Positions 47,519-60,300 of a DNA stretch of 64,000 bases are shown one piece after another. This DNA comes from Phoronis australis (taxonomy: Eukaryota; Phoronida; Phoronidae). The stretch lies in the NCBI GenBank assembly GCA_002633005.1, contig NMRA01000127.1, positions 1 through 64,000 on the forward strand, in the 5' to 3' direction. Under the pieces are notes generated by a model. It saw nothing but the letters and a program-made list of their open reading frames with translations, was not told where the DNA came from and did no database searches. Made by a program: the position numbers and the translations under genes. Numbering within the stretch: the first letter of the stretch is position 1; each line of letters starts with the position of its first letter.

Positions 47519-49563
47519 GCCGGTTTCATGAAGGTGGCTTAAAGTTAAAGCTGGTTAAAAGTGGACCAGGTTTAGAGATAACCCGCATTTCATAAAGGTG
47601 GCTTAACTTTTAGACAAGTGGTCTAGTACAACCTGGTTTAACTCCAGTTTAAACCTGGTTTAAGCCACTTTTCATTTCACCACCATATATTTTGGTCATA
47701 CAAACTGAAAACAACAAATATATGTTTGATGCACTTGTCAAAATTTAAATCTGGTTACACGGTGAAAATCAATGTAATTTTTTTTTCTTACGTTAGTCTA
47801 CTTATTTCGTTCTATAGTTTCTTTTCTTTCAAAAGAAGAACTCTTTCCTTGAGGTCCATAATTTCCATCCTCCTGTGATACTCTTTGCGTCTCATTGTCA
47901 GAATTTCGCCAGGTATATCGTGGCTGTAATTGGAACGCCTAGAAGCCGAAACAAAATGTATCAATTGGATTGAAAGCCAAAGAGTGTCACGATGGTTGCT
48001 TCTGGTTGTAAATGTTTCATGAATCAATATACATGTGAGGAAAAATCATACAATACATCGATTTGCCGTTAATCATTTTTAGATCACGAAAAGTCAAAAA
48101 ATTAATTATGAATCGTTGGCACCAACCGAAACCTAACCACATTAATGGTCAATTTCCCTCAATGATTGGTTTATAATTATTCAATGTAAATCTATAATTT
48201 TTACAAACAAAGGGCCAATGAAATCTCAGTTGTCATATACATCATTCATGCCGCCGTGCTAAACAGCGGCGCCATATACAACGTTATTAAATTAAGACAA
48301 GTTTGTTTTTAATCGTTTATTTTATTAATTACATGCTGTACAAGTCCCGTTCATGCGAATTTGTCAAGGAAAATTGCGTTAAACATTTATGCGTCTTAAT
48401 TTGTTCTAATGCACAAAATTTCCCATAGTAAGGAAAATATTTCTGCAAGTATTTCCGCAAAAACGCCTTGCAAGAACGGAATTTACATGTCGGTTCATAC
48501 ACGAAAAAGACTGCCTACCTCGGGAGTTTGACGGATTTTCTGTCTCCATTGTGTTTCCGAGCACCAACATGGCTTCTCGAGCGCAATGGAGCTTGATGGC
48601 TTTGTGGCGTATCATGTGTACTCGTCCCTGGGTAGGGGGTCATATAGAAAATTTGTTGTTGGTTGCCACGTGGTGTACTCCGTGTACTCGAACCACACGC
48701 GGGACTCGAAATGGGAGACGGTGTCTGCTGTCTATTCCTTTCGCGGCTCGTCCCGTGTACAAGGCTCCGTGAGCGCATCTGGACTTGCTCTACCTGTAGC
48801 ACCTGAGTTTTTGTAGAACACATCGACTGTGACTGACCAGAAGACAGCACATTCAAATGTTGACCCTTACCTGTTGCAGTGTATCCCTCGGACTCCGTAG
48901 AGTCTGACTGGCCAAGCAGGGCGTCATCGTCGTCAGCGTCTCGGGCGGGACTGACGACGTCATCATCTAGGATCAAGTCTAACACCATCTGATTTTCCTG
49001 ACTAAGTTCCACCTACTTTGGTCCTCTACCAGTTTCCTTTACAGCTTTTTTCAGTGTTGAAAATTCCTTTTTGACCTTCACTTTTGAGCGTTTCCAAAAT
49101 CTTTTAACTGTTTATATTTACGTTTTTTCTGATTGCGGGAACTGTGCAGCCAGTCTGGACTCATTGTTTCTCCAAGCCTGTTGCTTTCGTTGACTTGTTT
49201 TGGCGTCATGTTTGTCCTACTCTATAACACCGATTTTTTTAATCAGTTCTGAGATGAAACCTTTTTCCTCAAGAGAAAAGTTTTCCAACCTTGTTCTACT
49301 CATTTTATTGGTGACAAATCAACCACGAAAATACGTCTGCAGTGCTGTCATTGATCGTGATCACAATTTCATTGAAGCACTTCAATAGTTTCACAGTGGG
49401 GTACATTGGATCCTTTAAACCTGGTTTTACTGAACCGCTCCCTGGTCTAACAAAACCAGGCTTTCTGACTTTTAAACCACGTTGGTGAAATTCAAATCAG
49501 GTCTAAAATTAGACCAGGTTTAGAAAGACCTGGTTTAAGTCAAACCACCTTGATGAAATCGGC
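47519..49563 (-). mobile_element. Harbinger-like DNA transposon carrying only a Myb/SANT-like gene
   Basis: The ends GCCGGTTTCATGAAGGTGG (47519) and CCACCTTGATGAAATCGGC (to 49563) are inverted repeats. The subterminal 150 bp at both ends carry many CCTGGTTTA/TAAACCAGG motifs in both orientations, likely protein-binding sites. The interior encodes a broken Myb/SANT-like protein on the minus strand. No DDE transposase was recognised, so the element depends on others. The class is inferred from the Myb-like gene. Confidence 0.65.
47812..49303 (-). pseudogene. Myb/SANT-like DNA-binding protein of a transposon, broken
   Basis: From ATG at 49303 the minus strand reads RLENFSLEEKGFISELI, then an in-frame TAG, then DAKTSQRKQQAW, as in a Myb/SANT-like (MSANTD) domain. 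A frameshift precedes FWKRSKVKVKKEFSTLKKAV, and another TAG precedes the acidic/Ser-rich 48519-49012 part (SQENQMVLDLILDDD). A donor CCGAG|GTAGGC at 48518 and acceptor TTCTAG at 47939 join in frame to RRSNYSHDIPGE and the end helix MRRKEYHRRMEIMDLKERVL (stop at 47812). Two stops and a shift make it a pseudogene. In such elements this protein binds DNA with the transposase. Confidence 0.65.
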
Positions 49564-50339
49564 CTGTGTTCTCTGAATATCATCACCCCTGCAATTGTAA
49601 TGAACTAATCCTGATTCTGTTCTGCACATCAAGCCTGTAAGCACTAGAAGAGTATGACTGTGAACTGTGAAGTGAGGGTTTTTGTAATCGAGAAAAGCCT
49701 CTGAATCCGAGAGTTCGTGTGAGCTAAACTCCAGGGTAATTTTATAATCATAGGAGCTGGAAAATGTTTGGGCCAGATGGGGGGGGGGGACTTAACAGCT
49801 CCTTGTGCAGTTGTGAAACGTTCTAGAAACAATTCCTAAGAGGGGTTCGGAGAACAGCGCATTAAGGTTACTGTCTGAAAGTTATAAGAATCAAAGCCAT
49901 TTCTGAGATGTGATGTTTTGAAGTTAAGTGTGGATTTTGTAGACTTTGTAAACTAAGACCATTTTTAGATGTTTTGGAGTTATGACATTACCATTTAAAG
50001 TTGAATTGGGCGCTGGTAGGGTAAAACAACAATTACCGTGGGATTCACACTCTGTCGAATGTCGATGTTTTAGATTTAATTTTGTGATCCTCACGAATAT
50101 CGTTGCACTTTTTGTTCGTTGTTTTGTGGTTATTCTACTGTCGTCGGAATGGAACCATTGGATGTTCGTCAAGATTTGTCGCGTGGAACTTTTCTCGAAC
50201 CCAAAAACAAAATGAGCCTGAGCAGCAATGAGTTCATTCCAATTCTCAGTGTCTGAAGTAGATAGACGTGAATGAAGTCGTGACCCTCATACGCTAAAGT
50301 AACAAGGATATCGCAAACTATGCATTAGCAAACCCTTCT

Positions 50340-51600
50340 CCTATAGATATCCATTCATCAAAGTTGGTCGAAGCATGGAGAGAGTTTCATAACGCGGGGA
50401 CCAATTACTCCCTTGCCTCAAGACATAGTGAAAAAGAAGAAAAGGTTCAAGTAGTGACACTCCCAAGGGCAACAGGAGACGATGGTCGAGATCTTTTCAA
50501 CACGTTCATTGTTTGGAAGAAAGCGAAGAGAAAATTGGGCCAATTTTGAACAAGTGTGTACTAGGTTATAGTGAGCCCAAAAAGAATGTCCCTTTTGAAA
50601 AATACCGTTTCAATAAACGTACTTAGGAATGTGGGAAGAACAAGACAAGGCTGCATTACGCAAACCAACTTAAGGGCATGTCCCGAAACAAAATTTTCCG
50701 TCGTTATACGTAATCCCGGAGTTCGAAAGAGACTACTACGCCAGACACCACGAAGTTGCGCTACAGAGTCCACGCATGCTCACTTGAAGATTGTCCGCGG
50801 AGATACAACTCAGGCAACAAAAAACAAATAAAGAGGTGCCTAAGTACGAACGAATGAGTATTCAACCAAAACCTCAGTAGTCAAAGCAGCTTTAAAGACT
50901 AAATGTAACCATAGTGTGGAAGCTTTGAAATTAGCTCACAAAACCAGACTATGTAAGTGCCTAGACCACTTTGCGGCTAAATGCCGTATCAAACTGAAGA
51001 TTCCTTTCAAGAAAATCAGTATCAAGGAACTGCCTCTTTTGACCACCTCGAGTGGCACTGGCTCATTGCAAGACAACGCATTACTCCGCGCTAAGAAAAT
51101 GACAAATTTCTACGTTTTCAATTCGCTACTGCAGCAGATACGACAGTCGGCGCGGTGTATTTGTTTGGGAAGGCGACAGGAGGTGAGGACTTAATGGCCA
51201 AATTATCGCTCCCACTGGAAGCATATGGTGGCTTGCAAGTGCCAGTGGTAGACGAAACCATTTTACGAGTTAGGTGATACAGGCGACATCGCCGGGAAAA
51301 ACTGCACTACTATGGAGAGCTCACCAGGGCATTCACTTCTTTCTGAATGGGCATAGGTTGGTTTGAAGCTAATGTGGTATCTCGACAACGATGCCAAGAG
51401 TAAAACCGTCAAATCAACAAAACTGTCAATTTTTTATCTATGCTCAATCAGTGCATACTCTCCCTTATCAAAGGAAGCTGTACTTAAAGTTAGACGATTC
51501 AGTTGGAAGGCGAAGACAACATCAAGATTGACAAGATCACGAATCCAATACAACAGGCAGCAAGACGGGTGAACCGTAATCCCTTTAGCAGAGCCCCTCG
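50340..51600 (+). pseudogene. Decayed Gypsy-type LTR retrotransposon gag-pol remnant
   Basis: At 50364 the + strand frame (VEAWREFHNAGTNYSLAS, then EKVQVVTLPRATGDDG) matches the gag of Gypsy-type elements of marine invertebrates. EPKKNVPFEKYRFNKRT follows after 50570 but is cut by stops and shifts. A worn zinc knuckle (CKCLDHFAAKC) lies at about 50950-50990. Near 51540 NPIQQAARRV resembles the segment before reverse transcriptase. At least four frame changes are present and no LTRs were located. Confidence 0.6.
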
Positions 51601-52710
51601 GACGAAATTTGTTATCGTTGCTTTAATGGGCGAGCTAGTGAATGAACTCCACGGTGCATGTGATTCGTAAGAAGTAAAACTACTTCAAAAATTTCCTGGA
51701 TCAGAAAGATGCAAATAAGGCTGATCCTGTAAATACTGTAAAATGTCTACAGTCGGGGACATGGCAACATGGTTACACCATAGGCTACCAAAATATTTTC
51801 CACGTTAGACGCTGCACTTGGCTGTGGCACTGGAAGTATTCCGCGAAATACTCGAGAGCTAGCAGAAGGCCAACATGGCGCCGAAGTGCTGAGTGACGAT
51901 TTTCTTATCATTGAACGTGACCAAAGTGCCGAATGAGGATGACAGAATCATTTAAAACTATAGTCTTCCTTGAGTAAATTATTTAACGGTGTTGGAAAAA
52001 ATGGCGTTCCACCGTTATTCTGCTGCTAAAGTTGTGGAGCGATCTGTGTCGGCTTTCAGCGCCATAAAATATTGCGTCACCTAATGGCCAGTTTCTTTTT
52101 TCCCCGATTCTTCAATCTACTGTTCTTCTTTCACGAGGTTGCGTACACGTCACAACAAATTATCAGAACTGGTTTAATTTCATTATAAGTTTTTAGAATT
52201 TTGATACCAGCAAAGCGAATTTCAGAAGAAATTTTGCTGCCGGACAAGCTATCATAATCTCCCGAGAGCCGGGATGTCGCAAAACTTAGGAAATGTCGCG
52301 TGCTCGTGTCACAAGCGTATTGTTTTCGAAACGAAACGACGACATAACTTTTCTTTATTGAAAAGGCGGAGGATTATGCAAGGAAATGACGTTTATTAGA
52401 TTGTTTTCCACTTAAACGGCTGTAACGGGGCAAGGTGAGTGTCGTTTGATTCCCAAAATTTTGCATGCACCCCGTCCTGTCTTTAGCTCTACATGTTGAT
52501 ACAGGTTTCACGGCGTGGTGACGAGCAGAACTACCCTGGCTCTGCAATTTCGGGGTCTACGGAAGAAAAACACACAATGGTACCTAGATGTATTTTGACG
52601 ATAGTGTTCATACAGAAGCTGGCTGACTAGAAACAACGATGACTCCTGTCACGAGGTGATGCAATCTTCAACTCTGCAATTTGACATTTCAAAGAAAATG
52701 GGGAACTAAA

Positions 52711-52893
52711 AAGAAACGGGGTACCACGTTCACAGCTATGAATTGTGCATTCGCACCTTTTTAGTGGACTTTTGTCTCGTTCACTCGGACTTTTTGTTTC
52801 TCTAAGGCCGGGACCTTTTTGCCCACTTCGCCAAATGGGGGGGGGGGGGNNNNNNNGGGGGGGGGGGGCTCATTCGATCCCCCCTTGGGTGCG
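52711..52893 (+). repeat. ~200 bp G-run element, copy 3, with assembly gap
   Basis: Same order of blocks as the other copies: AATTGTGCATTCGCACC, TTTTTAGTGGACTTTTGTC, TTTTTGCCCACTTCGCC. A long G-run then holds seven N (52850-52856), and CTCATTCGATCCCCCC closes it. The gap falls in the homopolymer, so the true G-run length is unknown. Confidence 0.75.
52850..52856. other. Assembly gap (7 N) inside a G-run
   Basis: Seven N are flanked on both sides by G homopolymer, within the third copy of the roughly 200 bp G-run element. This is a sequencing limit, not biology. Confidence 0.95.
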
Positions 52894-54356
52894 TAGCTGC
52901 ATGAATGGTCAACACAAACCAGTGTTATTTTGGCTGAATAAACTACGCCATTCTTAGTTTGTCTTGCTTTGAAGATGACCGTTGTTGTTCTTCCAAAGCC
53001 GCAGTTGTTACGACAGCTTTAACTTATTCAAACAGGAGTGGTTTTCATTGTAGACTGAATTAGTTTGAGAGTATCAGTTGCACAGTTAACTTACATGTAC
53101 AACTCGTTCTCGCGCTTACCCTCGAAATATAAGACAGGACGATTTACGGGCTAAGAGCACAGGCATTAGGTTGCCTGCGTCGTCGTGTTGATATGTTCAT
53201 GAATACAGGAACAAACGTGGAGTTTTACCTTTTTAAACTGGGACGCCATTTTGTCTTGCGGCGTCATAGTTAAGCTTCCTTACTCAGCCCACTGGCAGTG
53301 GTTGCATGATCAGTCGCATGCCAGTTACATGATTTCCAATGAAAGGTCGTTTGCACAAATTTGCAGGTTTGACAGATTGGACATTATCCCACAACTTTGT
53401 GCAATATCCGTTAAAAGGGAAAGTATTTTAACACTTAACACAAACTAGCCAAAACCAACTTACAAAAAGTCACAATCTAGGTTTTTGCTCAATGAACAGT
53501 TCTGCACCAAATGACACGCGCTGCTGTTACGACATAGTAAAACCATAATTTGAACAACAGCTAATTGACCGTTAGAAGACTGATAACTCTAGATCGTATT
53601 GTTTCCGGATTAGTTTTTTAATAAAATGTTAATGAGAAACTGGAGTGTACACGGACACTGTAATATCCGAGATCAAAAAAAAAAAAACTTGGTCTAACGT
53701 GTTGCAAAAATACTAACAGAGTATATATTATTTATTTATTCGAACATTTGTCTAAAACGGTTACTATTACTAGTATTTTCCAAACGTTGGCAATCTGCTT
53801 TTCCACATATTCGATAGTCTGGGCCCACTCTCTCTAACTACAGTTTAAAACTAATTGTTATTGCGTTTTTTTTCGGCTATGTCTCACTACTTATACACAC
53901 GTAAAAGTAACAGTAACGAGTAACGAATAACGAGCAAAGTTCGATGAATATTAAGCTGTTTTGGGGATCGATTTACGTCCCTGTATTGGTTTCAGAAACC
54001 TTTGATATTTTGTGACAGCTGTTCAGGTGCAAACTAAAGTCAACCATCAAACGAGTCGTGTTTGTTTTACGTGAATTAGATTAAACTTTACGAGTCAAAC
54101 TTCGCTGGTAATGCGGGAGGTCGCTCAGTTAGACAAGAAATCAAATAATAGGCCACGCCTGGTTTGTACCAAAGAGGAATACATATGTTTAATAATCTTG
54201 TTAACAGCTTGCTGCCAGACATATATTTAATAAAAGAAGCGATAAATTTAAAAAAGCTTCACTGTCTTCGGCGCTTGGATACGGTCAGTCGTTTACACTT
54301 TAAACTTTTGTCTACTTTAGGAGTAGATTGAACATTCAGAACTGGGTAAGTTTTCA

Positions 54357-54489
54357 CATGGATGGCGCAGCACTGAAAAAAGTGGGGTTATAGCCCCCCT
54401 GTGGTGCACCGCCCATATATCATGGGCGGCACAGCACTGAAAATGTGGGGGGACTATAGCCCCCAGCCCCCTATGGTGCGCCGCCTATG
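54357..54489 (+). mobile_element. 60-70 bp palindromic element, copies 5 and 6 in tandem
   Basis: Two copies in the same orientation, 54357-54417 and 54421-54489, separated by three bases. Each runs from CATGG(A/G)(T/C)GGC(G/A)CAGCACTGAA through GTGGGG and TATAGCCCCC to GGTGC(A/G)CCGCC(C/T)AT. Confidence 0.75.
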
Positions 54490-55198
54490 TTTGAGTCCGC
54501 GAATAACGTTGCCTCTCGAAAGTGTTCAAGTTGAATGGTTGTGACTGACTGATTTCCACGTACAAGACACGAATTGTTGTGATTGCATAACCTCCAAGCT
54601 TCAGTTATTTCATCACTAATATGTTGTGAATACTACAGCGATTGCATTTGTTGCAGTATTTGTATCAACCATAATACAACAGAAACAGTAGCCTTGTGTG
54701 TAAATGCTTTTGAAAACATAGCTCAAGGACAAGTGTACTGTGTTTATAAACGTCTGGCTCTATTCCCTTGTCCACCATACCGATTAACATGTTAACGGAT
54801 CCTGCTTTGTTATCAATGACCAATTGATCTGGTGTTCCACCTAGGCTTTATCAAACCAGGATTGGACAAGTAAGATTTTCAGAGTGGGACAGTTGCGAAT
54901 GGTTTTAAGCAGTGAGACGCAAAACCATAAACTTTGACATATCGCTGTGCAGCTTGAGTTTTTGTTCCTATCTAAAACTGTTTTTGTCTGCATTTCTTAC
55001 AGCTGCTAAGAACTCAAGTTCTGTCGAAAAATATTTTTATTCAGTCCACGTATCGGACTGATCTGTTCAAAATTCCTTACTCATAAATGATTTCTGGGAT
55101 TGAGAAGAGACAATTAAGTATTGATTGAGCCGCACCGGGTTGGTCATGGTCTCCTTGAGGATGAAAGGACTATCGTCGACTGGATCAACAACTAAAGG

Positions 55199-55244
55199 AA
55201 TGGATGGATGGATGGATGGATGGATGGATGGATGGATGGATGGA
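55199..55244. repeat. GGAT tetranucleotide microsatellite
   Basis: Eleven near-perfect GGAT units between AAGGAAT and TAATGAAG. Likely polymorphic between individuals. Confidence 0.92.
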
Positions 55245-55346
55245 TTAATGAAGTAGCCTTCGTCAGCAGTCCAGATTAAACGATCGGTTTGTTAAATTCT
55301 ATGATGTAGTGAATGTTTCGTAAAATCTCTCAACATACGAGGAAAA

Positions 55347-55412
55347 TTCCTTAACAAAACCCTGTAATTCTAATATATCTTCCTTAACAAAACCTTGTAA
55401 TTCTAACATATC
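55347..55412. repeat. 33-bp tandem duplication
   Basis: TTCCTTAACAAAACCCTGTA and its following bases to CATATC/TATATC occur twice in direct succession (55347-55379 and 55380-55412) with two or three differences. A recent local duplication. Confidence 0.8.
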
Positions 55413-57196
55413 TGCTTATTAAAATTGCTAAAACAAAGGTTGAGGCCCTGTTGTACCCTCTGTACTGTTTCTTTCGCTGCCAGATAAGTAACTGCGGATT
55501 GATTACACTCAACATTCAAAATTTCAAAAATTGCGACAATATTTACAGCCTGTTTTTTGCTTGGCTTGTTCCTTTATGACGTAGTTACATACATGATGTC
55601 ATTAGATTTCAACGAAATCTACAGCATGGTTATGCATGTAAGAATCACAATGATGTTTTGTGTTTTCACACTTGTATAGTTTCTCTGCTAAGGAAAAGAG
55701 CAATTCGTAGGGTAAATTTCGATTGACCAAGCAAGTCACTTCTGCTGTTTGTCAACAGGACGCGTCCGGTTGTGCAAGGTAAGGCGGGCAGAAGTTCCAC
55801 TTTTCTACGAACTCGTCTTGATATTTTTAGACCATGAATATTCCTAAAAATAAGCATCATTTTGTTATCTGTTAAACTTGTGCCATGGCTAACAAGTGAG
55901 CTATCACAAAAGTGGTAAATTTCAACGTTAGCCGAAAACCTTCATCGACTGTAGAGTCTAGAGGAACCTCGCTTGCCCACACTTTTGCAATGATTCAGTA
56001 CAACGATAACTCAAACCGAAAACGAAATGTCTTTTATATTCTCTGCTACCACGGAAATCTATGATGGAAGACAATTCATTAAATAGCATTTTTTTCCGAG
56101 AAGATATGTAGCGAGTTCCATGAAATACTAATGATTTTTGTCGCCGAGGCACTTTTTATCTGAGGTGTTCTGGTTCAATTTTACCTGCTGACGCTCTGAC
56201 AAATTTATCCAGCTTATAACAACGAAACGAGATTCTGATATCATAGCATTTTAAAAAAAAGTTCAAATACAAAGAATTACCTAAAGCCTGCAAGAAGGGA
56301 ACTACACTTTACATGCAAGTCAGTCAAAATTACTTTGGTGTTCTGAAAGACAAACTTAATGCCGAAGTTTTCTGAAGATAGGTTCATCTTTAAATAGACT
56401 GTTTGGGCGCATGTAAGGGCGTATATTTAGGAAAATAATATACATGGTTGAATCCTTAATCTTTTCTTAGTTTCATACGGAATGGACTACAAAACTGTAA
56501 CCAAAGAAAATTTCCAATAATTAACTCCTACTTTATAGGGGCAAACTTGCATAGGCAACGACCCAATTTACGCGCCGGCTACAAATGAATGGATCTTTTT
56601 ATGGTGGGTGTTTGTTGTCCAAAATGTGTACGCACCCAATTAACTTGAAAGAAAACAACGAGTTTCTTTCATTTAATGAATAACTTGAGATAGGCATGAA
56701 AAACTACAAAATACTAAAATCAAGATGTTCTATTTTCATAAAGATGAATTTAATCACAGACTATCTATCAAGCGATTGGTAATTTAATTTGACCTAATTT
56801 GTTCTGTTTTTGTCACTTTTTAACATGAACAATTAACTAATTTGCTATGGTAGCCTATGTCCTAAGCAAGTACACAACTGACAGGCGGCAGCATCAAAAC
56901 GATTGCCTCAAGTTATTTGGGCGTTCGCATCTGCGTTCCATTAAGATTCCCCTGCTTGAAAGGGGTCACTTTATTGTAAGTGCGATCCGCACACCAACAG
57001 TATTGGAGGTGTGAAAGAGAGCCACACATGTTCTTTGAAAGCAGATTTTGATTTGTGTCCACCAATCAGATGGGGTCTTCAAACAGCTCCATCTGGATGG
57101 TAAAGTATAACTGGAATGATGGGTACATTTCATGCGCTCACCCAATCTAAAAATGGAGGGCTCAAATATTTGAGAATGGGGACCTTTTACTAAAAA

Positions 57197-57395
57197 ACGG
57201 GGTACGTTCAGAGCTACGAATTGTGCATTCGCCAAATTTTGGTAGTTCCTGCCTTTTTAGTGGACTTTTGTCTCGTTGCTTACTTTTTCGAACTTATTGT
57301 TTCTCTGAGGCGAACCTTTTTCCCTACTTCGCCAAAATGGGCAGGGGGCTCGTTCGAGCCCTCCAAGCCCCCCTCCCCCGGGTGCGCGCACTTTG
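57197..57395 (+). repeat. ~200 bp G-run element, copy 4 (most complete)
   Basis: Contains all blocks: GAATTGTGCATTCGCCAAAT, CTTTTTAGTGGACTTTTGTC, TCTGAGGCGAACCTTTTTCC, CTTCGCCAAAATGGGC and the fold-back GGGGGCTCGTTCGAGCCC before GGGTGCGCGCA. The minus-strand open frame across it (57257-57559) is therefore repeat sequence. Confidence 0.75.
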
Positions 57396-60300
57396 AGTAA
57401 AGCATCAGCTGGCTCGTATACGGGAAATTTCTGTGAGGCAGTTGTACATAGTTGGGTGGGAAACTTCACTTTATCGACTTTGTGCTTAATTTCATGAGCA
57501 TCTTCAAAATATTGAGAAAAAAATAAGGGCCCATAAAGATATAACAAGTTTGATCGCATCCGTTTGAAATTTGATCCACTATACAGAGTCTATAAAACTT
57601 CATAAAAGTCCATGAAATGCCAATAGGTCTCTCGACTGTGAGACTGGGAAACCCTCCATGTTATTTGCACACTGCTTGATTGACTATTAAATGGTCAACA
57701 AATCAATCCCAGTCACACTCAAATATTCGATACGCCAGTCAAGGACATACTAGCTCACTGTAACGTTGCCTACTTGGAACTGTACACAGGAATATGCTCC
57801 ACATCTATTTACCTTCAAGAACTCCTGACCTTTTATAACTCGTGATACCATTGATTTTTACTCCAGTTATCTATTAATCGTTGAAACTGTTCACGATTAT
57901 GATTAAGTCATCTGCCGCGCAAAATTGTTTTATTTCTCTGGCGGTAGCTATCCGCTTGACTTCAGGTTTCAATTCGCCCTGTTTAGCAGGCCAAAAACGA
58001 TTATCGAATGGGCCTTCTCTGCGGCGCTCGTAAAATCGGTCTTGTAACATCCCTTACCGTGATAGGACTGTATTTCCGTTACGCTATGGAATATTATGAG
58101 ACCGAATGCAGCTTTAATGGCACGTTTTATGTGAAAAAGCGTTATTGTCATTGGATGGTACTCTGGAATACTACAAAGTATATAACTAGGTCCCTCATTC
58201 CTTCTGTTGTATTTTAAATGAAAGATTTTTTTCAAAACACGTGTACAGCTAAGTCATTTGAAACCCTACCGATGCATTTTAGAAGCTTACATACTTATAC
58301 TCTCCTCTGTGAACTAACGTCAGAAAATGAACCAGCAAGTATGCCCACAATACCTTACTTCGAGAATGAAGTCGGGTTCACTTCAGTCACGTGCATGGGT
58401 ACAATTAGGTTTAATCAGGGTAAAGTTCAGTGACGGCACGACATCGATGGGACCTCACTAAAAAGCAAGACTTCGCGAGATTACGCGAGATATTGCCGTG
58501 AATTTAAATGAGAACACGTGATCTCGGCTACTGATTTTCTAGCCCCGAGCCAGCTACTTAACTCTGTTCAGTTTGATGCCCATAATTATATATTGGAGAA
58601 ATTAAGTTTTCAAAATGCGGGTAACTGATTATTACCGTTTACACGAGCATAACTACTAAACATTTTAAATCGGATTCATACAATCATTAATCAAAAGTTG
58701 TATTTTGCTCTGTGCAGTTGTCAGGGTGACAGAGTATTCAGTTCTTTGAGTTCTGTGATGGTATTATCGTTGTTCATCTTAGTCCGCACAATCTTCCTAA
58801 AATATAACCTAATCTTGTCACAAGACGTCACGAGTCGGTAGCTGTAGGTCAATCGGGGTAACTGGACTGATGCATTAACGGAAATGTCCATAGTTGTGTT
58901 GCATGATTGACATATTTTTAATAGAATTGCCTGTGCGCTTTTTTAGTGACCTTCAGGGTTGGCCAACTCCAACAAAATCGATTTCCCAATGCGTTTTCTT
59001 GGGTTTGGGTGTGTTCTTCTTGGTAACACAAAAGAACTCCTGTCATAATTATTCATTTACATGCTCGTGACAAATTGAAATTTACTTAAAAAGTGCATAG
59101 CTGTCATTTTAATCACATCACTGAAAATTTCTGTTCCTACAGGGCTGCTTCTCTGGCGTGAATTGTAACTCACTGTAAGAATCTGGAAGCTTAGACCACA
59201 AATTGTCCAATTATCACACCACGACACAAAGCCCCTGTGTCCAAATGCACAACAGACCAAGCAGACCTATTGGACTTGGGTCTGAGAAGCACTCAGATTT
59301 TAAGAAAAATGCTCAAATGTTGCAATACACCTACTGAAAAGTTAGTTAATTTGCGATAGAAAGTGCCCTCTGGTGTCCTCTTACCATGTTCAGTAGAACT
59401 GGAGCATCATACGCACAGCTTATCAGTGAAAGTTGACCAAATGATAACTGCAAACCTTTAAACACGTTTATCTCAGCTGATTATTTCACTGTAGTGGCAA
59501 TACGCTCAACTTTATTTCTCAGCTTTCTTTTGATCAAGTTTAAAAAAGAATGAAATCTATTACAAATGGCAGGGATAGGTTCTGTACTTGCCAAATCTCA
59601 AAATAAAGTACAAAAAACAGTATGTGACTATGGTTTTATGATCATAATTGTGAATTGGTGACTTAAATAAGACTATTGGAAAATTATGATATCTGTAACA
59701 GCATTTTTGGAAAAGTCATCAAGAAAATATTAGCTTGTTGGGAAAATTTAAATATGTTTTTGGTTACTAAAACAGTCATTCAAAAAAATCTGTTTACTTT
59801 TTCTTAAGTTGTGGGAAATATTTAAGACGACATATATTAAAGTTTACACATTTTAAAGAGGGACATAGAAAAGCAAACAGCGTATCTACCCCCTTAACGG
59901 AGTGAAATGGACCTTTGAATGGTTCAGCTAAAACTATTTAGCTGAAAGCTGCATTTTGCTCTGTTCAGCCGCTTTCATTTTAGACATATTTAGATTTCTG
60001 GGTACTTTACATTCGAATTCGTGTCCAGTGAATGGGTAAGTAAAGTTCTAAACATAGCACACAAGCCAGGGCAACGGAGAATATGTCATGGGTTTTTATG
60101 CAATGCAACTCCTAGCCACCTTCCTAAAATACCCTGTTAAACTCGTCACGTGAGCGGCATGACTCTGCCGGTGTTACATCAATTGGAGCCAGCAGTGTAG
60201 ACAATGTAACGTAGGGCGTTTTACGTGTGTGATCCGCCCGTCCTCATCATACATGTATAGGTTGACAGTGATTTCACGTCTCTATTTCACATCAGTTACC

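Noticed and set aside
57257-57559. 100-codon minus-strand frame with a Gly/Pro-rich centre
   Set aside because: It is mostly the reverse of the G-run repeat element.
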